DNA from: Actinomycetota bacterium
GTDB lineage: Bacteria; Actinomycetota; Actinomycetes; S36-B12; UBA10799
Direction: 5' to 3'
DNA: 51,410 nucleotides
Assembly: GCA_020636995.1 (NCBI GenBank)
Contig: JACJWU010000010.1
Span: forward strand, 1 to 51,410
Made by a program: the position numbers and the translations under genes. Below the pieces are notes generated by a model, which did no database searches, was not told the origin of the DNA, and was given only the letters and a program-made list of their open reading frames with translations. Of the stretch, positions 34,862 to 43,381 are shown in pieces. Position 1 is the stretch's first letter; each line of letters starts with the position of its first letter.

Positions 34862-36046
34862 TCAGACCCCGACGACGAAACTCACCGTCGTCGCCGTGCT
34901 GCCACCGATGTTGAGTGTGGCCACCCGCTGAGTGCCGTCCACCTGATACTCACCGGCCGTGCCGGTCACTTGCCGATGGGCGTCGAGGACCATCCGTACC
35001 CCGCTGGCGCCGACCGGATGTCCGACTCCGATCAGGCCGCCGCTAGGGTTCATCGGCAGACGCCCGTCGCGCGCGATGATCCCGGACTCGACAGCCTCCC
35101 AACTGCGCCCCGGCGCGGTGATCCCGAAGTGGTCGATGGCCATGTACTGAGTCGGTGTGAAGCAGTCGTGGGTCTCGATGGCGTCGACCTCGAAGACACC
35201 TTCTATCCCCGCCCGGTCGAAGGCATCGCGGATGGTCTGCGCCACGTGCGGCATGATCAGCGTCTCGCGTTGGTCCAGCTTGGCATCGAGACCCAGCCCG
35301 ACGGTGCGATGTCCCCAGCCCTGGATGTACGAACCGGGGTGGCGACCGGCCCGCTCGGACACCAGGACGACACCGGCGGCGCCGTCGGTGACCTGACTGC
35401 AGTCATGCCGGCGCAACCGGCCCTCGACCACAGGATTGGCCACATCGTCGGCGGCGAACGACTCGGGCGTCAGGGTCCAGGCCCGGGTCTGTGCGTTCGG
35501 GTTGCGCCGTGCGTTGATGAGGTTGATTTCACCGATGGCTCGCAGATGGGCGTCGTCGAGGCCGTACCGGCGGTCGTACTCGTCGGCCAGTTGGCTGAAG
35601 GACCACGGCCAGACGTAGGTGGCGCCCTGTGCATCGCGCCCAACCCACGCCGCAGCGCCCATGTGGTCGGCGGCCTGGCCGCCGGACACGCTGCGCTCGA
35701 GTTCGACCCCGAGTACCAGCGCGACGTCGTAGCGACCGGCCTCGAGATCGGCCATGGCCGCCAGCAGGGCGATGCCGCCGGAAGCACACGCCGCCTCGTG
35801 CCGGGATGCCGGGATGCCGGCCAAGGCCGGCTCGACGGTCGCGGGCATGGCACCCAAGTGACCCTGCCCGGTGAACAACTGCCCGAAGGCGTTCCCGACG
35901 TGGATGACCTCGATGTCCTCCGGGCCGACGCCGGCCGCCGCCAAGGTCCCCGCCACCACCTCGGCGGTCATCGCCGTAATGTCACCGCCCTCCTTGGTCC
36001 AGTTGCGGGCGTAGTCGGTCTGGTAGCCGCCGAGGATGCCGATCAT
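34862..36046 (-). CDS. Thiolase, SCP2 type
   Basis: The 394-residue protein has the active-site Cys 87 in HEAACASGGIAL, then ETHDCF (the HDCF motif of SCP2-type thiolases), and GVGHPVGASGVRM with the catalytic His. Its acid/base Cys would be in HDCF, as in that subfamily. The ATG at 36046 has TACCCT six bases before it. It may thiolytically cleave or form 3-ketoacyl-CoA. It diverges from a second thiolase across 160 bases that hold a duplicated sequence. Confidence 0.88.
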   Translation of the reverse strand: MIGILGGYQTDYARNWTKEGGDITAMTAEVVAGTLAAAGVGPEDIEVIHVGNAFGQLFTGQGHLGAMPATVEPALAGIPASRHEAACASGGIALLAAMADLEAGRYDVALVLGVELERSVSGGQAADHMGAAAWVGRDAQGATYVWPWSFSQLADEYDRRYGLDDAHLRAIGEINLINARRNPNAQTRAWTLTPESFAADDVANPVVEGRLRRHDCSQVTDGAAGVVLVSERAGRHPGSYIQGWGHRTVGLGLDAKLDQRETLIMPHVAQTIRDAFDRAGIEGVFEVDAIETHDCFTPTQYMAIDHFGITAPGRSWEAVESGIIARDGRLPMNPSGGLIGVGHPVGASGVRMVLDAHRQVTGTAGEYQVDGTQRVATLNIGGSTATTVSFVVGV

Positions 36047-36069
36047 GGGTTCAGGGTAGGCGCGGTGCT

Positions 36070-36186
36070 GACCATCCGGCACCCAAACCCCCAGCCCCCA
36101 CCGACTGGGTGCCCACACGACAACACAGTCGACCATCAGCCACCCAAACCCCCAGCCCCCACCGACTGGGTGCCCACACGACAACA
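36070..36186. repeat. Two 56-bp direct repeats between divergent thiolases
   Basis: Copies at 36070-36125 and 36131-36186 differ at about two positions and have a period of 61 bases. In copy 1, GGCACCCA and TGGGTGCC form a hairpin. The C-rich interior gives runs of G on the minus strand (GGGGG, GGGGG, GGG, GGG), a possible G-quadruplex. The position between two divergent genes suggests regulation or a recent duplication. Confidence 0.8.
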
Positions 36187-36206
36187 GCCCGCCTAGTGTT
36201 GAGCCC

Positions 36207-37376
36207 GTGAGCGACGTGTACATCCTCGACTGGGTCCGGACTCCCCGCGGCAAGGCGAGTCCGAAGGGTGGCTTGCACGATCTGACCGCGCTGGACCTGG
36301 TCACCGGACTGCAGAACGCCCTGGTCGAGCGGGGGCTGGACCCCGATGCGGTCGAGGACGTGCTGCTCGGGGTCGCGTCCCAGGCCGGCGAGCAGGGTGC
36401 CGACCTGGCCCGCACAGCCAACCTCCTGTCCGGATGGTCCGCACCGGGGGTGACACTCAACCGCTTCTGCGCCTCGGGGATCGACGCCGTCGCGACCGCC
36501 GCCGCCCGCATCCGCGCCGGCGACTACGGCCTGGCCGTCGCCGGTGGCGTCGAGAGCGTCTCCCGGGTACCGATCTTCAGCGACGGTGGAGCGTTGTGGA
36601 CGGATCCGGCGGTCGTCGACACCGTGGGCTCGGTGCACATGGGGATCGCCGCGGATCTCAATGCCACCCGGGAGGGATTCACCCGCGAGGAACTCGACGC
36701 CTACGCGGTGGAAAGCCACCACAAGGCCGCCCAGGCCTGGGAATCCGGTGCGTTCGACCGCAGCGTCGTCGGTCTCAACGACCTCGAACGCGACGAGTTG
36801 ATCCGGCCCGGGGTCGACACGCAGGCCCTCGCATCGCTGCCACCCGCCTTCGCCGACCGTCCGGAGGACGACTCCCGGGTACTCGCCCGCTACGACGCGA
36901 TCGACCACCTGCACACGGTTGGCACCTCACCGCAGATGGCCGACGGCGCGGCGCTGCTCGTTCTGGGCACGGAAGAGCACGCGGATCGCCTCGGCCTCAC
37001 CCCCCGCGCCCGCATCCTCAGCAGCGCAACCGCCACCTGCGACCCGGTGCTCATGCTCACCGCCGGCCAAGAGGCGATGGAGATCGCCATCGAGCGAGCC
37101 GGTCTGAAACCCGCCGACATGGACGTGTTCGAGTTCGCCGAGGCGTTCGCGGCGCTGTGCCTGCGTTTCCGAAGGGACCTCGACGCCGGCCTGGACCGGA
37201 TGAACCCGAACGGCGGGACGATGGCGATGGGGCACGCCTTCGGCGCCACCGGAGCGATCATGGTGGGCGGCGCAGTCGACGAGCTCGAGCGCCGCGACGG
37301 CCGGTACGCGGTCGCCGGGGTCAGTGGGGCAGCAGGGCTCGGCGTCGGAGTGGTTCTGGAGCGGGTGGTGGCATGA
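36207..37376 (+). CDS. Thiolase-like protein with non-canonical active site
   Basis: The 389-residue protein aligns along its whole length with acetyl-CoA acetyltransferases. The nucleophile Cys 88 is in LNRFCASGIDA. His 343 is in MGHAFGATGA. The usual NEAF motif reads AEAF at 311-314, and the C-terminal CxGGxG motif reads VSGAAGLG, so the acid/base Cys is Ser 373. It may be slow, use a different mechanism or have another role. The GTG has TAGTGT seven bases before it. The stop overlaps the ABC ATPase start as ATGA. Confidence 0.85.
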   Translation: MSDVYILDWVRTPRGKASPKGGLHDLTALDLVTGLQNALVERGLDPDAVEDVLLGVASQAGEQGADLARTANLLSGWSAPGVTLNRFCASGIDAVATAAARIRAGDYGLAVAGGVESVSRVPIFSDGGALWTDPAVVDTVGSVHMGIAADLNATREGFTREELDAYAVESHHKAAQAWESGAFDRSVVGLNDLERDELIRPGVDTQALASLPPAFADRPEDDSRVLARYDAIDHLHTVGTSPQMADGAALLVLGTEEHADRLGLTPRARILSSATATCDPVLMLTAGQEAMEIAIERAGLKPADMDVFEFAEAFAALCLRFRRDLDAGLDRMNPNGGTMAMGHAFGATGAIMVGGAVDELERRDGRYAVAGVSGAAGLGVGVVLERVVA

Positions 37377-38290
37377 CCTCCACCTTCGATGCTGATGCCG
37401 GAGTCGTCGCGGTCAGCGGACTGACCAAACGTTTCGGCGCGGTGACGGCGGTCGACGACCTGTCGTTCACCGTGACCCCCGGACGGGTGACGGGCTTCCT
37501 CGGCCCCAACGGCGCGGGCAAGACCACGACCCTGCGCATGATCCTCGGCCTCGCCACTCCGGATGCCGGCACTGTGACGATCGGCGGGGTCGGGTACAGC
37601 GAACGGCCCAGGCCCGCGCACCATGTCGGCGCCGCCCTCGAGACGGCCAGCTTCCACCCCGGCCGCTCAGCACGCGATCACTTGCGCGTGTACGCCCCGG
37701 AGGTGGGGGTTCCGGACAGCCGCTGCGACGAGGTGCTGTCCCTGGTCGGGCTGATGGAAGCGGCCGACCGCAGGGTGGGCGGCTTCTCCCTCGGGATGCG
37801 CCAGCGGCTGGCGCTGGCCACGACCCTGCTCGGCGACCCGCAGGTCCTGCTGCTCGACGAACCGGCAAACGGCCTCGATCCCGAGGGAATCAGATGGCTA
37901 CGGCAGTTCCTGGGCTACCTGGCCGGTCAGGGGCGTACCGTTCTCGTCTCCTCACATGTGCTGTCCGAGGTGCAGCAGACTGTCGACGACGTCGTCATCA
38001 TCGCGAAGGGCCGGCTCATCCGGGAGTCCTCGCTGGCTGATCTCGAGAAGCAGGCGCGACCCGCGGTGAGAGTGGTCTCGCCGGACGCAGAAGGGCTCGA
38101 GCGTTTGGTGCGCGAATCCGGTTGGCTGGCTCAATTCGAGGCGCCGGGGATCGCCGCCATCAGCGACCAGCACGCCTCGGACGTGGGGGCGGCGGCGTTC
38201 GCTCACGGGCTCGAACTGCATGAACTGCGCGCGGCGGGGACGAACCTGGAGGACCTCTTCCTCGCATTGACCTCCGAGCAGACATCGTGA
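37373..38290 (+). CDS. ABC-2 transporter ATP-binding protein
   Basis: The 305-residue ATPase starts at an ATG overlapping the thiolase stop. It has Walker A GPNGAGKTT, a modified signature FSLGMRQRLALA (SLGM instead of SGGQ) and Walker B VLLLDEPANGLDPEG. The C-terminal 80 residues form the usual accessory region of DrrA/CcmA-type subunits. The partner permease follows with a four-base overlap. Substrate class is lipid, drug or antibiotic export by family inference only. Confidence 0.93.
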   Translation: MTSTFDADAGVVAVSGLTKRFGAVTAVDDLSFTVTPGRVTGFLGPNGAGKTTTLRMILGLATPDAGTVTIGGVGYSERPRPAHHVGAALETASFHPGRSARDHLRVYAPEVGVPDSRCDEVLSLVGLMEAADRRVGGFSLGMRQRLALATTLLGDPQVLLLDEPANGLDPEGIRWLRQFLGYLAGQGRTVLVSSHVLSEVQQTVDDVVIIAKGRLIRESSLADLEKQARPAVRVVSPDAEGLERLVRESGWLAQFEAPGIAAISDQHASDVGAAAFAHGLELHELRAAGTNLEDLFLALTSEQTS

Positions 38291-39105
38291 TCGCCGCGCT
38301 GCGGACCGAGGTCCGCAAGACCACCACCACGCGGGCTTGGTGGATCAACGCCACGGTCATGTTCGGGTACATGCTCGTGCTGGCCGCCATCATGGCCGCG
38401 TCGTTCGTACTGAGCATCCGCAGCGAGGGGGCGTCTTCCACAGGATTGCCCGGCGGCGGCACCTTGGACCCGGAGGCGATCGCCTCGTCGGTGTACACCC
38501 TCGCGGTCGCGCTCGGCTACATCTTCCCGGCGGTCCTCGGTGCGCTCGTCGTGACCTCGGAGTTCCGGCATCGCACGATCACACCGACCCTGCTCGCGGA
38601 GCCGCGGCGCACGCTGGTCCTGGTGAGCAAGCTGGTGGCAGTACTGCCGTTCGCGGTCGTCGTATCGGTCGCCGGGGTGGTGGGCACGGTACTCGGTGGT
38701 GCCGGCACGCTTGCTCTGATGGGTGAGCCCACATTCCTCAGTGACACGGACATGGTGCGCACCATCGCGATGTCAGTCGTTGCGCTGGTCCTGTGGGCAC
38801 TGGTGGGGGTGGGCTTCGGTGCCGTGCTCACGAACCAGGTCGCCGCGATCGTGGTTCTGCTGGTCTTCACGCAGTTCGTCGAGCCGTTGCTGCGCATCCT
38901 GATGGCCCAGTTCGACGCGACCGAGACGCTGTCGAAGTTCCTTCCGGGGGCGGCGGGGGAAGCGATCGCCGGGTCGAGCCTCTACGTGAGCTCGGGTCTG
39001 GCGGACCTGCTGACCGCGTGGCAAGGGGTGCTGGTGTTGCTCGGCTACGCGCTGGTGTTCCTCGTGATCGGACGGCTGACCACGTTCCGGCGGGACATCG
39101 GCTAG
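38287..39105 (+). CDS. ABC-2-type transporter permease
   Basis: The 272-residue membrane protein has an N-terminal helix (about 18-40), an outside loop of about 40 residues, and five further helices. TSEFRHRTITPTLLAEPRR is the typical ABC-2 coupling segment after the second helix. The GTG at 38287 overlaps the ATPase stop. The two genes, with the thiolase-like gene ahead of them, look like one transcription unit. A strong hairpin follows at 39123-39156. Confidence 0.9.
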   Translation: MIAALRTEVRKTTTTRAWWINATVMFGYMLVLAAIMAASFVLSIRSEGASSTGLPGGGTLDPEAIASSVYTLAVALGYIFPAVLGALVVTSEFRHRTITPTLLAEPRRTLVLVSKLVAVLPFAVVVSVAGVVGTVLGGAGTLALMGEPTFLSDTDMVRTIAMSVVALVLWALVGVGFGAVLTNQVAAIVVLLVFTQFVEPLLRILMAQFDATETLSKFLPGAAGEAIAGSSLYVSSGLADLLTAWQGVLVLLGYALVFLVIGRLTTFRRDIG

Positions 39106-39122
39106 GTCGCGAGAACCAAACG

Positions 39123-39156
39123 GCTGTGGCCCCCGTCGACGGACAGGGGCCACAGC
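39123..39156. terminator. Bidirectional hairpin terminator
   Basis: GCTGTGGCCCC and GGGGCCACAGC form a perfect 11-base stem with a 12-base loop between the convergent ABC permease and secreted-protein genes. It could serve both. There is no U-run, which is common in high-GC genomes. Confidence 0.82.
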
Positions 39157-39167
39157 AAGCAGCAGAC

Positions 39168-39599
39168 CTACAGGGACGACTGCTTGTAGGTCAGGGTGAT
39201 CTGGGTGGGGGTGTCGGCGGCCTGGAAGGTGCACTTCCACTTCACCTTCTCGTACTCCCCGGCCGTGCCCGGGTTGACCACGGAGATGGACTTCACTTTG
39301 CAGCGGTAGCCCTCCGCCTTCACGACCGTGCTCTTGCTATCGGCCTCGCCGTCGGTCGCCTTCGCCACCTTGGACACGGTCTTGTAGGTGATCATGCTGG
39401 TGAAGGCGCGCGAGACCTCCTCGGCCTCGACCTGGATCTTGGGCATCTTGCCGGCCGAGCTCAGGGGCCCGATGTACTGGGCGTCGAGCGCGGTGATCAC
39501 GACCTGGGCCGGATCCTGCGCAGCGGCGGCCGGAGTGATCGCGGCGGCCCCCAGCGCGGGGACGGCCAGGGCGACCGCAAGGGTGGCAGTCTTCTTCAT
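39168..39599 (-). CDS. Small secreted protein of unknown function
   Basis: The 143-residue product has a signal peptide (MKKTATLAVALAVPALGAAA, about 27 residues), then a beta-rich mature domain with two cysteines in YRCKVKS and KWKCTFQ. The order of charged and beta segments (GEYEKVKWKCTF...TQITLTYKQ) suggests a small beta sandwich with a disulfide. I do not recognise the family. It stands alone between a terminator and the YbaK-like gene. Confidence 0.7.
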   Translation of the reverse strand: MKKTATLAVALAVPALGAAAITPAAAAQDPAQVVITALDAQYIGPLSSAGKMPKIQVEAEEVSRAFTSMITYKTVSKVAKATDGEADSKSTVVKAEGYRCKVKSISVVNPGTAGEYEKVKWKCTFQAADTPTQITLTYKQSSL

Positions 39600-39721
39600 G
39601 TGTGCTCCTCAAAGTGGGTGGTGATGCCCCGACACTAGGGCACCGCATGTGGCAGATCGCGGAGGTCTTCACACACATTGATGCGGTCGTTATCTGTTCG
39701 TGTCCCTCCTAGGCTGGGCAA

Positions 39722-40195
39722 ATGAACCCCACTCCCGCGGACCGCGCCAGGCAAGCCATCAGCGACTCAGGCGTTGCATTCGTCGTCACCGAACACGGGC
39801 CGGTGCGCAGCCTCGAAGAAGCGGCCGAGGCGCGTGGGCTCACCCCCGACCGCGTCCTGAAGTCGATCGTCGTGCGGCGCGGCGAAGGCGACTACCTGTT
39901 CGTGCTGGTGCCGGGAGGCCGGGCCATCAGCTGGCCGAAACTGCGCAGCCTGCTGGCGGTGAACCGGCTGTCCATGCCCAGCGCCGACGACGCCCTCGCC
40001 GTGACCGGGTACGCGCGCGGCACGATCACCCCCTTCGGCTCGCTGAGCGACCTGCCAGTGATCGCTGACGCCACGATCCCCGCCGGCCACGTGTCCGTCG
40101 GAGGCGGTGCACACGGGGTCGCATTCACGGTGGATTCCGCCGATCTCGTGCGGGTCCTGGATGCGCGAGTGGCCGACGTGACCGAGGCCGAGTAG
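39722..40195 (+). CDS. YbaK/EbsC-type aminoacyl-tRNA deacylase
   Basis: The 157-residue protein has the YbaK/ProX fold with SLEEAAEARGLTPDRVLKSIVVR, where the family Lys is present. Its later TGYARGTITPFG and GGGAHGVAFTVDSADLV are the conserved GxxPFG-like and GGG segments. These proteins hydrolyse mischarged Cys-tRNA(Pro) or related tRNAs. The ATG has TAGGCT six bases before it. No prolyl-tRNA synthetase is adjacent. Confidence 0.87.
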   Translation: MNPTPADRARQAISDSGVAFVVTEHGPVRSLEEAAEARGLTPDRVLKSIVVRRGEGDYLFVLVPGGRAISWPKLRSLLAVNRLSMPSADDALAVTGYARGTITPFGSLSDLPVIADATIPAGHVSVGGGAHGVAFTVDSADLVRVLDARVADVTEAE

Positions 40196-40200
40196 CCCGG

Positions 40201-40230
40201 TTGCGACCCCGAAACGACGCGGGGTACTGT
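40201..40230 (+). promoter_or_regulatory. Promoter of the peroxiredoxin gene
   Basis: TTGCGA at 40201-40206 and TACTGT at 40225-40230 are spaced by 18 bases, a plausible -35 and -10. Transcription would start within the palindrome at 40230-40247. Inferred by eye. Confidence 0.45.
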
Positions 40231-40247
40231 ATACCCCAGGGGGTATA
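40230..40247. promoter_or_regulatory. CsoR/CstR-like operator before the peroxiredoxin gene
   Basis: TATACCCC and GGGGTATA form a perfect inverted repeat with two bases AG between. The pattern TACCCC-N2-GGGGTA matches operators of CsoR/RcnR/CstR-type repressors that sense copper or persulfide. It overlaps the expected transcription start. No such repressor gene is in the window. Confidence 0.6.
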
Positions 40248-40265
40248 GGAGAAATGAGGATAACG

Positions 40266-40970
40266 ATGGAAGAAACGATTGCCACGCCCATGCCGAGGAT
40301 CGGGGATCCCGCGCCGGAGTTCACCGCAGTCACCACCCAGGGGGACATCAATTTCCCGGGTGACTACAAGGGCAGCTGGGTCATCCTCTTCTCGCATCCG
40401 GCCGACTTCACGCCTGTCTGCACCACCGAGTTCATGACCTTCGCCTCCATGCAGGACGAGTTCGCCGAACTCAACACGAAGCTCGTCGGCCTGTCCGTCG
40501 ACGGTCTCTACAGCCACATCGCATGGCTGCGCACGATCAAGGACAAGATCGAGTTCAACGGCATGAAGGACATCGAGGTGACCTTCCCGCTCATCGAGGA
40601 CATCACGATGAAGGTGGCCGAGAAGTACGGGATGATCATGCCCGGCGAGGACAGCACCAAGGCCGTGCGTGCCGTGTTCGTGATCGACCCGAAGGGCACG
40701 ATCCGCACGATCATCTACTACCCGCTGAGCCTGGGCCGCAACTTCGACGAGCTCAAGCGCGTGATCGTGGCGCTGCAGGCCGCCGACGCCCTCGAGGTGG
40801 CGACTCCGGCCGACTGGCGCCCCGGCGACCGCGTGATCGTGCCGCCGGCCGGCTCCTGCGGTACCGCCAAGGAGCGCATGGACGGTGAGGTCGAAGGGGT
40901 CGAGTGCGTCGACTGGTTCTTCTGCACCAAGGCCTACAGCGAGGACGAGGTCTTCGCCGCCATCAAGTAG
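40266..40970 (+). CDS. Peroxiredoxin, Prx6/archaeal type
   Basis: The 234-residue protein has the peroxidatic Cys 52 in PADFTPVCTTE. The C-terminal extension carries Cys 198, Cys 214 and Cys 220, the last two in ECVDWFFC. This resembles the CxDWWFC-type resolving cysteines of archaeal Prx6-like enzymes. It would reduce peroxides in the cytoplasm. ATG at 40266 follows GAGG by six bases and is preferred over the ATG at 40254. A palindrome in the promoter suggests metal- or persulfide-controlled expression. A hairpin terminator follows. Confidence 0.92.
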   Translation: MEETIATPMPRIGDPAPEFTAVTTQGDINFPGDYKGSWVILFSHPADFTPVCTTEFMTFASMQDEFAELNTKLVGLSVDGLYSHIAWLRTIKDKIEFNGMKDIEVTFPLIEDITMKVAEKYGMIMPGEDSTKAVRAVFVIDPKGTIRTIIYYPLSLGRNFDELKRVIVALQAADALEVATPADWRPGDRVIVPPAGSCGTAKERMDGEVEGVECVDWFFCTKAYSEDEVFAAIK

Positions 40971-40981
40971 TGCGCATGCGC

Positions 40982-41010
40982 GATGCCGCCGGGGTCATCC
41001 CGGCGGCATC
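40982..41010. terminator. Bidirectional hairpin terminator
   Basis: GATGCCGCCGGG and CCCGGCGGCATC form a perfect 12-base stem with a five-base loop between the convergent peroxiredoxin and sedolisin genes. Confidence 0.85.
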
Positions 41011-41016
41011 GTCGCG

Positions 41017-42789
41017 TCAGGGCTTCGGCAGCCGCTGCGCCAGTTTGTCGAACTTGAGGGCACCGAGGCCGGAGGCCTTGTCGTAGCCCTTCTTGGCCGC
41101 GCAGCACCCCTTGTCGAAGACATCGTTGTTACCGGTCACGATGTCGAAGAAGGTGCTCGGCTTCTTGTCTGCCAAGTGGTAGAACAGCGGTTGCACCTGG
41201 CCGAGCGCCGGACGCCCCTTGACCCGCTCGTTCGCTGCGATCAGCCCGATCGTCGATGCGGTGAACGGCGTCGCGGCACTCGTTCCACCGACCGGGAAGA
41301 GGCCGAGTTCTCCGGCCTCGTTGAACACCGTCACCACGGGCCATCCGGGCGTCTCTGCGGCGTGCGCCACGACGTCCGGAACCGTCCGCATGGACGACTT
41401 GGTCACGCTCTTGGGCTGCCACCACGGACGCTCGAACAGGATCGACGTGCCACCGCCGCCACCGCTCGATGAGTCCAGCGGCGGCGCGGCAGCCGGCCCG
41501 AACCACACCACCTCGTCGGCGCGCTTGTTCGCTGCGGTCAGCTCGATGCGGCTGCCACCCACCGAGGTCACGTGGTGACTGGAACCCGGGTAGTCCACGG
41601 CCAAGCGGGTGTTCCCCTTGCCCGTCTCGTTGTTGACGCAGTCACTGGAACCACGGTCACCGGCCGCGGAGAACATCGAGACACCTGCCAGCGAGAGCCT
41701 GGCAAGCACCGACTCCGTCATGGTGATCCCCACCGTCGAACTCTTTCGCTGCTGCGGTTCGCACGAGCCGTAGGACGTCGTGATGACGTCCGGCAACTTG
41801 TTCAGGCTGAACGCCGTGGACCAGATCAGGAAGTCCCGCATGTCCACGCTGGATGTCTGCACGACAGACACCTTGCTGCCGGCAGGGAGCACCGAGTGGA
41901 CGACCTGGACGTCGAGGTCACCCTCGTCACCCTCCGGCAGATCCCCCGTCAGCCCCGGGACGTCCACGCGATCGAACGACACCGCGGGCAACTGGAAGCA
42001 CTCGGCGAACATGGCCAGCGCCTCGTCCGAGAAGCCGTCACCTTCGGCCAGGATGACGACCCGCGCCGCCTTCGCGACCTTCGGACCGGCTGGCAGCGAG
42101 TCCAGCCCGTAGGCGGTGCGCAGTTCGTTGACCGAATATGTGTACCCGCTGAGTTCTGGGTCGGTCACCAAGCAACTGTTCAGGGGTGTGCCGGTCTGCA
42201 CCCCGTCGTACGGCGGGTTCTTCGATGACAGACTGCTGGTCGCCCCGCCGAAATCGGACTGGACGTCGTAGCCGAAGAACTCGCGGATCCCCTCCGCTTT
42301 GCCCTTCGGGAAGCTGGCAGTCGTCGCGTAGATGGTGACGGTTCCACCCGGCAGCGGGACCTGCTCCGCCCCGACGGCTTTGCCCACCCAGTTCTTCATC
42401 TGCTTGGCCGTGCCGCTCACCCGGGCGAACACACCGGTGTCGTCGACATGCAGTTTGAGGCCGTACTTCTTCACACTGGCGCGCGCAGCCTTGATGGTCT
42501 TCGTGCTCGCGCCGTACTTGCTGGCCACCTTCTTGCGCGAGGGGAACTGCCGGTAGGACGACGACGTCGGGTCCGACATCTTTCGCAGTCTCTTGATGGC
42601 CGCTTCCTCGGGCCGGTCGAGACCGACATAGAAGCTGACCTTCGTCTTGTTGGGGATCGAGTTGTCGGCCGCGATCACGGCGGCACCCACACCACCTGGG
42701 ACCGAAGCCCCGACCGCCGGCACACCGGCCGCCAATCCCAGCACCATCGCCCCCGACGCCACCACTGCAACTTGCCGACCGTACGCCAT
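41017..42789 (-). CDS. Sedolisin-family (S53) acid serine protease, secreted
   Basis: The 590-residue preproprotein has a signal peptide (about 1-29), a kumamolisin-type activation prodomain (about 40-175, with SFYVGLDRPEEAA and YGLKLHVDDTGVFARVSGT), and an S53 catalytic domain. EGDLDVQ supplies the Glu and Asp of the triad, SAAGDRGS the oxyanion Asp, and GGTSAATP the catalytic Ser. The end has DIVTGNN and GYDKASGLG, the calcium site. A stretch with SSSGGGGGTS sits before the last part. The start is the ATG after GGAGAG. It would be active outside the cell, likely at acidic pH. Confidence 0.92.
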   Translation of the reverse strand: MAYGRQVAVVASGAMVLGLAAGVPAVGASVPGGVGAAVIAADNSIPNKTKVSFYVGLDRPEEAAIKRLRKMSDPTSSSYRQFPSRKKVASKYGASTKTIKAARASVKKYGLKLHVDDTGVFARVSGTAKQMKNWVGKAVGAEQVPLPGGTVTIYATTASFPKGKAEGIREFFGYDVQSDFGGATSSLSSKNPPYDGVQTGTPLNSCLVTDPELSGYTYSVNELRTAYGLDSLPAGPKVAKAARVVILAEGDGFSDEALAMFAECFQLPAVSFDRVDVPGLTGDLPEGDEGDLDVQVVHSVLPAGSKVSVVQTSSVDMRDFLIWSTAFSLNKLPDVITTSYGSCEPQQRKSSTVGITMTESVLARLSLAGVSMFSAAGDRGSSDCVNNETGKGNTRLAVDYPGSSHHVTSVGGSRIELTAANKRADEVVWFGPAAAPPLDSSSGGGGGTSILFERPWWQPKSVTKSSMRTVPDVVAHAAETPGWPVVTVFNEAGELGLFPVGGTSAATPFTASTIGLIAANERVKGRPALGQVQPLFYHLADKKPSTFFDIVTGNNDVFDKGCCAAKKGYDKASGLGALKFDKLAQRLPKP

Positions 42790-42883
42790 GCGCTCGCCCT
42801 CTCCTCGAACGCCCTTCAATTTAGGGATCCACGTTTCGTTACGTGCGGTATCCAACCGATCACGCAGCGTTCTTCACTCTCTG

Positions 42884-43339
42884 TTACGTCCGCACAGCGG
42901 CCGCGCAGACAGTGGCACCCACATCGCGCACGGTGTCGAGGGTCGCTGAGTCCGGCTGCCCCACCACGGACACCACCTGCACGACCTGCCGCCACGTCAG
43001 CGCGCCGGCCAGTTTCGTCACAGATGAGACCGCTCCGGCGGTGTCGTCGTTGCCATGGACCACCAGCCCCCAGGGCATCCCCCGGGTGGCGTCCATGCAG
43101 GGGTAGTAGATGGTGTCGAAGAAGTGCTTCAGCGCTCCACTCATGTAGCCGATGTTGGCCGGGGTGATCATCAGGATCGCGTCGGCGGCCAGCACATCAC
43201 TCGCGGTCGCCGACAGTGCGGGTTCGGCCTGCACGTCAACGTCTGCCAGTTCCGGCACACGAGCCCCGGCGACTGCGGCCTCGAGCAACTGCCGCACCGC
43301 GGGCGACGGCGTGTGGTGAACGATGAGAAGGCGCGCCAT
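42884..43339 (-). CDS. Flavodoxin-like FMN protein
   Basis: The 151-residue protein begins LLIVHHTPSPAVRQLLEA, a phosphate-loop region of flavodoxin/NADPH-dependent FMN reductases. It then has ILMITPANIGYMSGALKHFFDTIYY, the second FMN contact with the conserved GxxxxxLKxFxD segment. It is short for a quinone reductase, so a flavodoxin-like electron carrier or small reductase is likely. TAACGT lies seven bases before the ATG. It diverges from the GNAT-like gene across a palindromic array. Confidence 0.82.
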   Translation of the reverse strand: MARLLIVHHTPSPAVRQLLEAAVAGARVPELADVDVQAEPALSATASDVLAADAILMITPANIGYMSGALKHFFDTIYYPCMDATRGMPWGLVVHGNDDTAGAVSSVTKLAGALTWRQVVQVVSVVGQPDSATLDTVRDVGATVCAAAVRT

Positions 43340-43381
43340 GCCTGCGACGTTAGCGACGAGCCGCCGATCCAGCCACGCCCC

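Noticed and set aside
36434..37372. N-terminal part of a 618-residue frame ahead of the ABC ATPase
   Set aside because: This part is an out-of-frame reading of the thiolase gene (Arg/Gly-rich). The true ATPase starts at ATG 37373 with ATGA coupling.
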